In this document: positions 63,217 to 64,000 of the stretch, piece after piece
Layout of the letters: each line of letters begins with the position of its first letter
Position numbering within the stretch: position 1 is the stretch's first letter
DNA from: Agromyces sp. SYSU T00194
GTDB taxonomy: Bacteria; Actinomycetota; Actinomycetes; Actinomycetales; Microbacteriaceae
Assembly (NCBI RefSeq): GCF_040496035.1
Contig: NZ_JBEPJZ010000001.1
Location: forward strand, 62,001-126,000
Length of the DNA: 64,000 nt
Direction of reading: 5' to 3'
The notes under the pieces: generated by a model
The model's database searches: none
What the model saw: only the letters and a program-made list of their open reading frames with translations
What the model was told of the DNA's origin: nothing
Program-made: the position numbers and the translations under genes

Positions 63217-63849
63217 TCAGTCCAGCCGCTCGCGCCGCCACAGGCGTGCGCACGCCGACAGCTCGGCCGCGAGCTGGCTGAGCCGCAGTGCGCGCGTGGT
63301 GAGCGCGCCGCCCCGCTCGGAGTCGGCGAGGTCGGCGGTGTCGGCGAGGCCCGCGGCGCCGAGCGCCGTGATGCGGCAGAACGACGCCGCGCGCTCGAGC
63401 GCGATCGCGAAGTCGCCGGTGAACGCCCCGCGCAGGATCTGGTCGGCGAGCGCGAGCACCTCGTCGGGGCCGGTCGGCGAGGCCGCGCCGGCGACGACGC
63501 GGTCGCCGGTCGTGGCGAGTTGCGCCCCCTGCTCGTAGACGACGCCCATGCCCACCGGGTCCTGCCGGATCAGGGCGCGCAGCAGGTAGATGCGCCAGAG
63601 CGCGCCCGGCAGGCTGCGGGCGCCGGCGCGCGACCAGAGCTCGGCGACGGTGTCGATGCCGTGCTCGTCGGTGAACGACACGAGGCGCTCGACGACCTCG
63701 GGGTCGGGGTCCTCGCGCACCCGCGCGAGCAGCGCCGTCGCACTGTCGTGGGCGGCGCGGTTCAGCTGCGCCGGGTCGGCGGCGCCCTCGTATCCCTCGA
63801 ACGCCCCGGAGGGCATCCGCACCGGTCGATGGAAGTCGGCTGCGCTCAT
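63217..63849 (-). CDS. Conserved actinobacterial protein of unknown function
   Basis: 210 aa, soluble and mostly helical. It starts with FHRPVRMPSGAFEGYEGAADPAQLNRAAHD and includes DEHGIDTVAELWSRAGARSLPGALWRIYLLRALIRQDP and ALRLSQLAAELSACARLWRRERLD. I recall relatives in Microbacteriaceae carrying a misleading RNA polymerase beta-subunit label; nothing here resembles RpoB. TATCGT nine bases before the ATG fits a leaderless start. Divergent from tRNA-Lys. Confidence 0.8.
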   Translation of the reverse strand: MSAADFHRPVRMPSGAFEGYEGAADPAQLNRAAHDSATALLARVREDPDPEVVERLVSFTDEHGIDTVAELWSRAGARSLPGALWRIYLLRALIRQDPVGMGVVYEQGAQLATTGDRVVAGAASPTGPDEVLALADQILRGAFTGDFAIALERAASFCRITALGAAGLADTADLADSERGGALTTRALRLSQLAAELSACARLWRRERLD

Positions 63850-63858
63850 ACCCCGGCC

Positions 63859-63864
63859 ACGATA
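63859..63864 (-). promoter_or_regulatory. -10-like box TATCGT of the conserved unknown gene
   Basis: TATCGT on the minus strand ends nine bases before ATG 63849, in a 35-base gap shared with the tRNA-Lys promoter. Confidence 0.4.
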
Positions 63865-63870
63865 CCCCGG

Positions 63871-63876
63871 TAGATT
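63871..63876 (+). promoter_or_regulatory. -10 box TAGATT of tRNA-Lys
   Basis: TAGATT ends eight bases before the mature 5' end of the tRNA. Confidence 0.55.
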
Positions 63877-63884
63877 GGGTGCCC

Positions 63885-63957
63885 GGGCCTGTAGCTCAGT
63901 TGGCAGAGCAGTGGACTTTTAATCCATGGGTCGTGGGTTCGAGCCCCACCGGGCCCA
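63885..63957 (+). tRNA. tRNA-Lys (anticodon UUU)
   Basis: 73 nt cloverleaf: acceptor GGGCCTG/CGGGCCC with one G-U pair, D arm GCTC/GAGC, anticodon stem GTGGA/TCCAT with loop CTTTTAA, T arm GTGGG-TTCGAGC-CCCAC, discriminator A. Anticodon UUU. CCA is not encoded. Confidence 0.96.
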
Positions 63958-63960
63958 CCG

Positions 63961-64000
63961 TCACCCGGCCGAGGCCGCCTCCAGCCGCACGAGCACCGAC
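63961..64000 (-). CDS. 3' end of a gene cut by the window edge
   Basis: On the minus strand the last codons read SVLVRLEAASAG followed by TGA at 63961-63963, three bases beyond tRNA-Lys. Too short to identify; the codon choice (third positions G/C) fits a real gene. Confidence 0.4.
   Translation of the reverse strand, partial: SVLVRLEAASAG

Noticed and set aside
63217..63849. Reading the conserved unknown protein as RNA polymerase beta subunit
   Set aside because: It is only 210 aa and carries no RpoB motif; the label seems to be an annotation error in relatives.

Overview
This 64 kb window is very GC-rich chromosomal DNA (by eye about 70% or more) from an actinobacterium. The gene content points to Microbacteriaceae, perhaps Agromyces or a close relative; the genus is an inference from gene order and family recognition. 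Supporting signs are many GTG/TTG starts, many apparently leaderless promoters (TANNNT six to nine bases before the start codon), tandem CIRCE sites at a groEL2-type gene, a GlnR orphan regulator, SenX3/RegX3 next to phoU, CarD next to an LpqE-like lipoprotein, an XPB helicase with its partner, and DUF2530/DUF3027/DUF3263/DUF4032 proteins. I see no insertion sequence, prophage or CRISPR array.

Layout. 0.1-13.0 kb: an NlpC/P60 wall hydrolase, a DtxR-type metalloregulator, serC, a cold-shock protein coupled to a DUF3027 protein with an acidic repeat tail, the XPB pair, a RibD-like reductase with a FolP2-like protein preceded by a 35-codon leader ORF, and a two-component system. 13.4-13.7 kb: an orphan WXG100 protein. 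13.7-30.6 kb: a purine-degradation island holding 8-oxoguanine deaminase, uricase, xanthine dehydrogenase (iron-sulfur and molybdenum parts fused, plus FAD subunit and XdhC), allantoinase, guanine deaminase, HIU hydrolase, OHCU decarboxylase, MocA, an RpiR-type regulator, allantoate amidohydrolase, ureidoglycine-glyoxylate aminotransferase, an AtzH-domain/amidase fusion and an FmdA-type amidase. Together they can take guanine, xanthine and 8-oxoguanine through urate, allantoin and allantoate to glycine and oxalurate; the last two enzymes are candidates for oxalurate breakdown. No purine transporter is inside the window.

30.7-44.6 kb is housekeeping: an FAD protein, groEL with two CIRCE sites, a second cold-shock gene, LytR_C and DUF3263 proteins, msrB, tRNA-Thr, a DsbA-like thiol protein, an MsiK/UgpC-type ABC ATPase, a DUF4032 protein, and the block rlmB-cysS-ispDF-carD facing lpqE, the order I recall from mycobacteria. 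44.6-60.5 kb carries most of the phosphate and nitrogen control: regX3, senX3, phoU, gpmA, a methyltransferase, an FUSC-like membrane protein, a YgfZ-type protein, a nitrobindin-like protein, two tiny membrane proteins, glnR, ppk, a Nudix/phosphatase fusion and pstSCAB. PHO-box-like 11-bp repeats precede phoU and pstS. 60.5-64 kb: malic enzyme, a class IV PLP enzyme, a conserved unknown protein, tRNA-Lys and the end of one further gene.

Genes are tightly packed. ATGA/GTGA/TGATG junctions couple many neighbours, perfect hairpins without U tracts close many units, and divergent pairs share short promoter regions. The most unusual points are a probable AUC start codon, the leader ORF before the folP-like gene, a hairpin-forming repeat array between convergent genes, a tandem repeat inside the urate operon, and the AtzH-amidase fusion.
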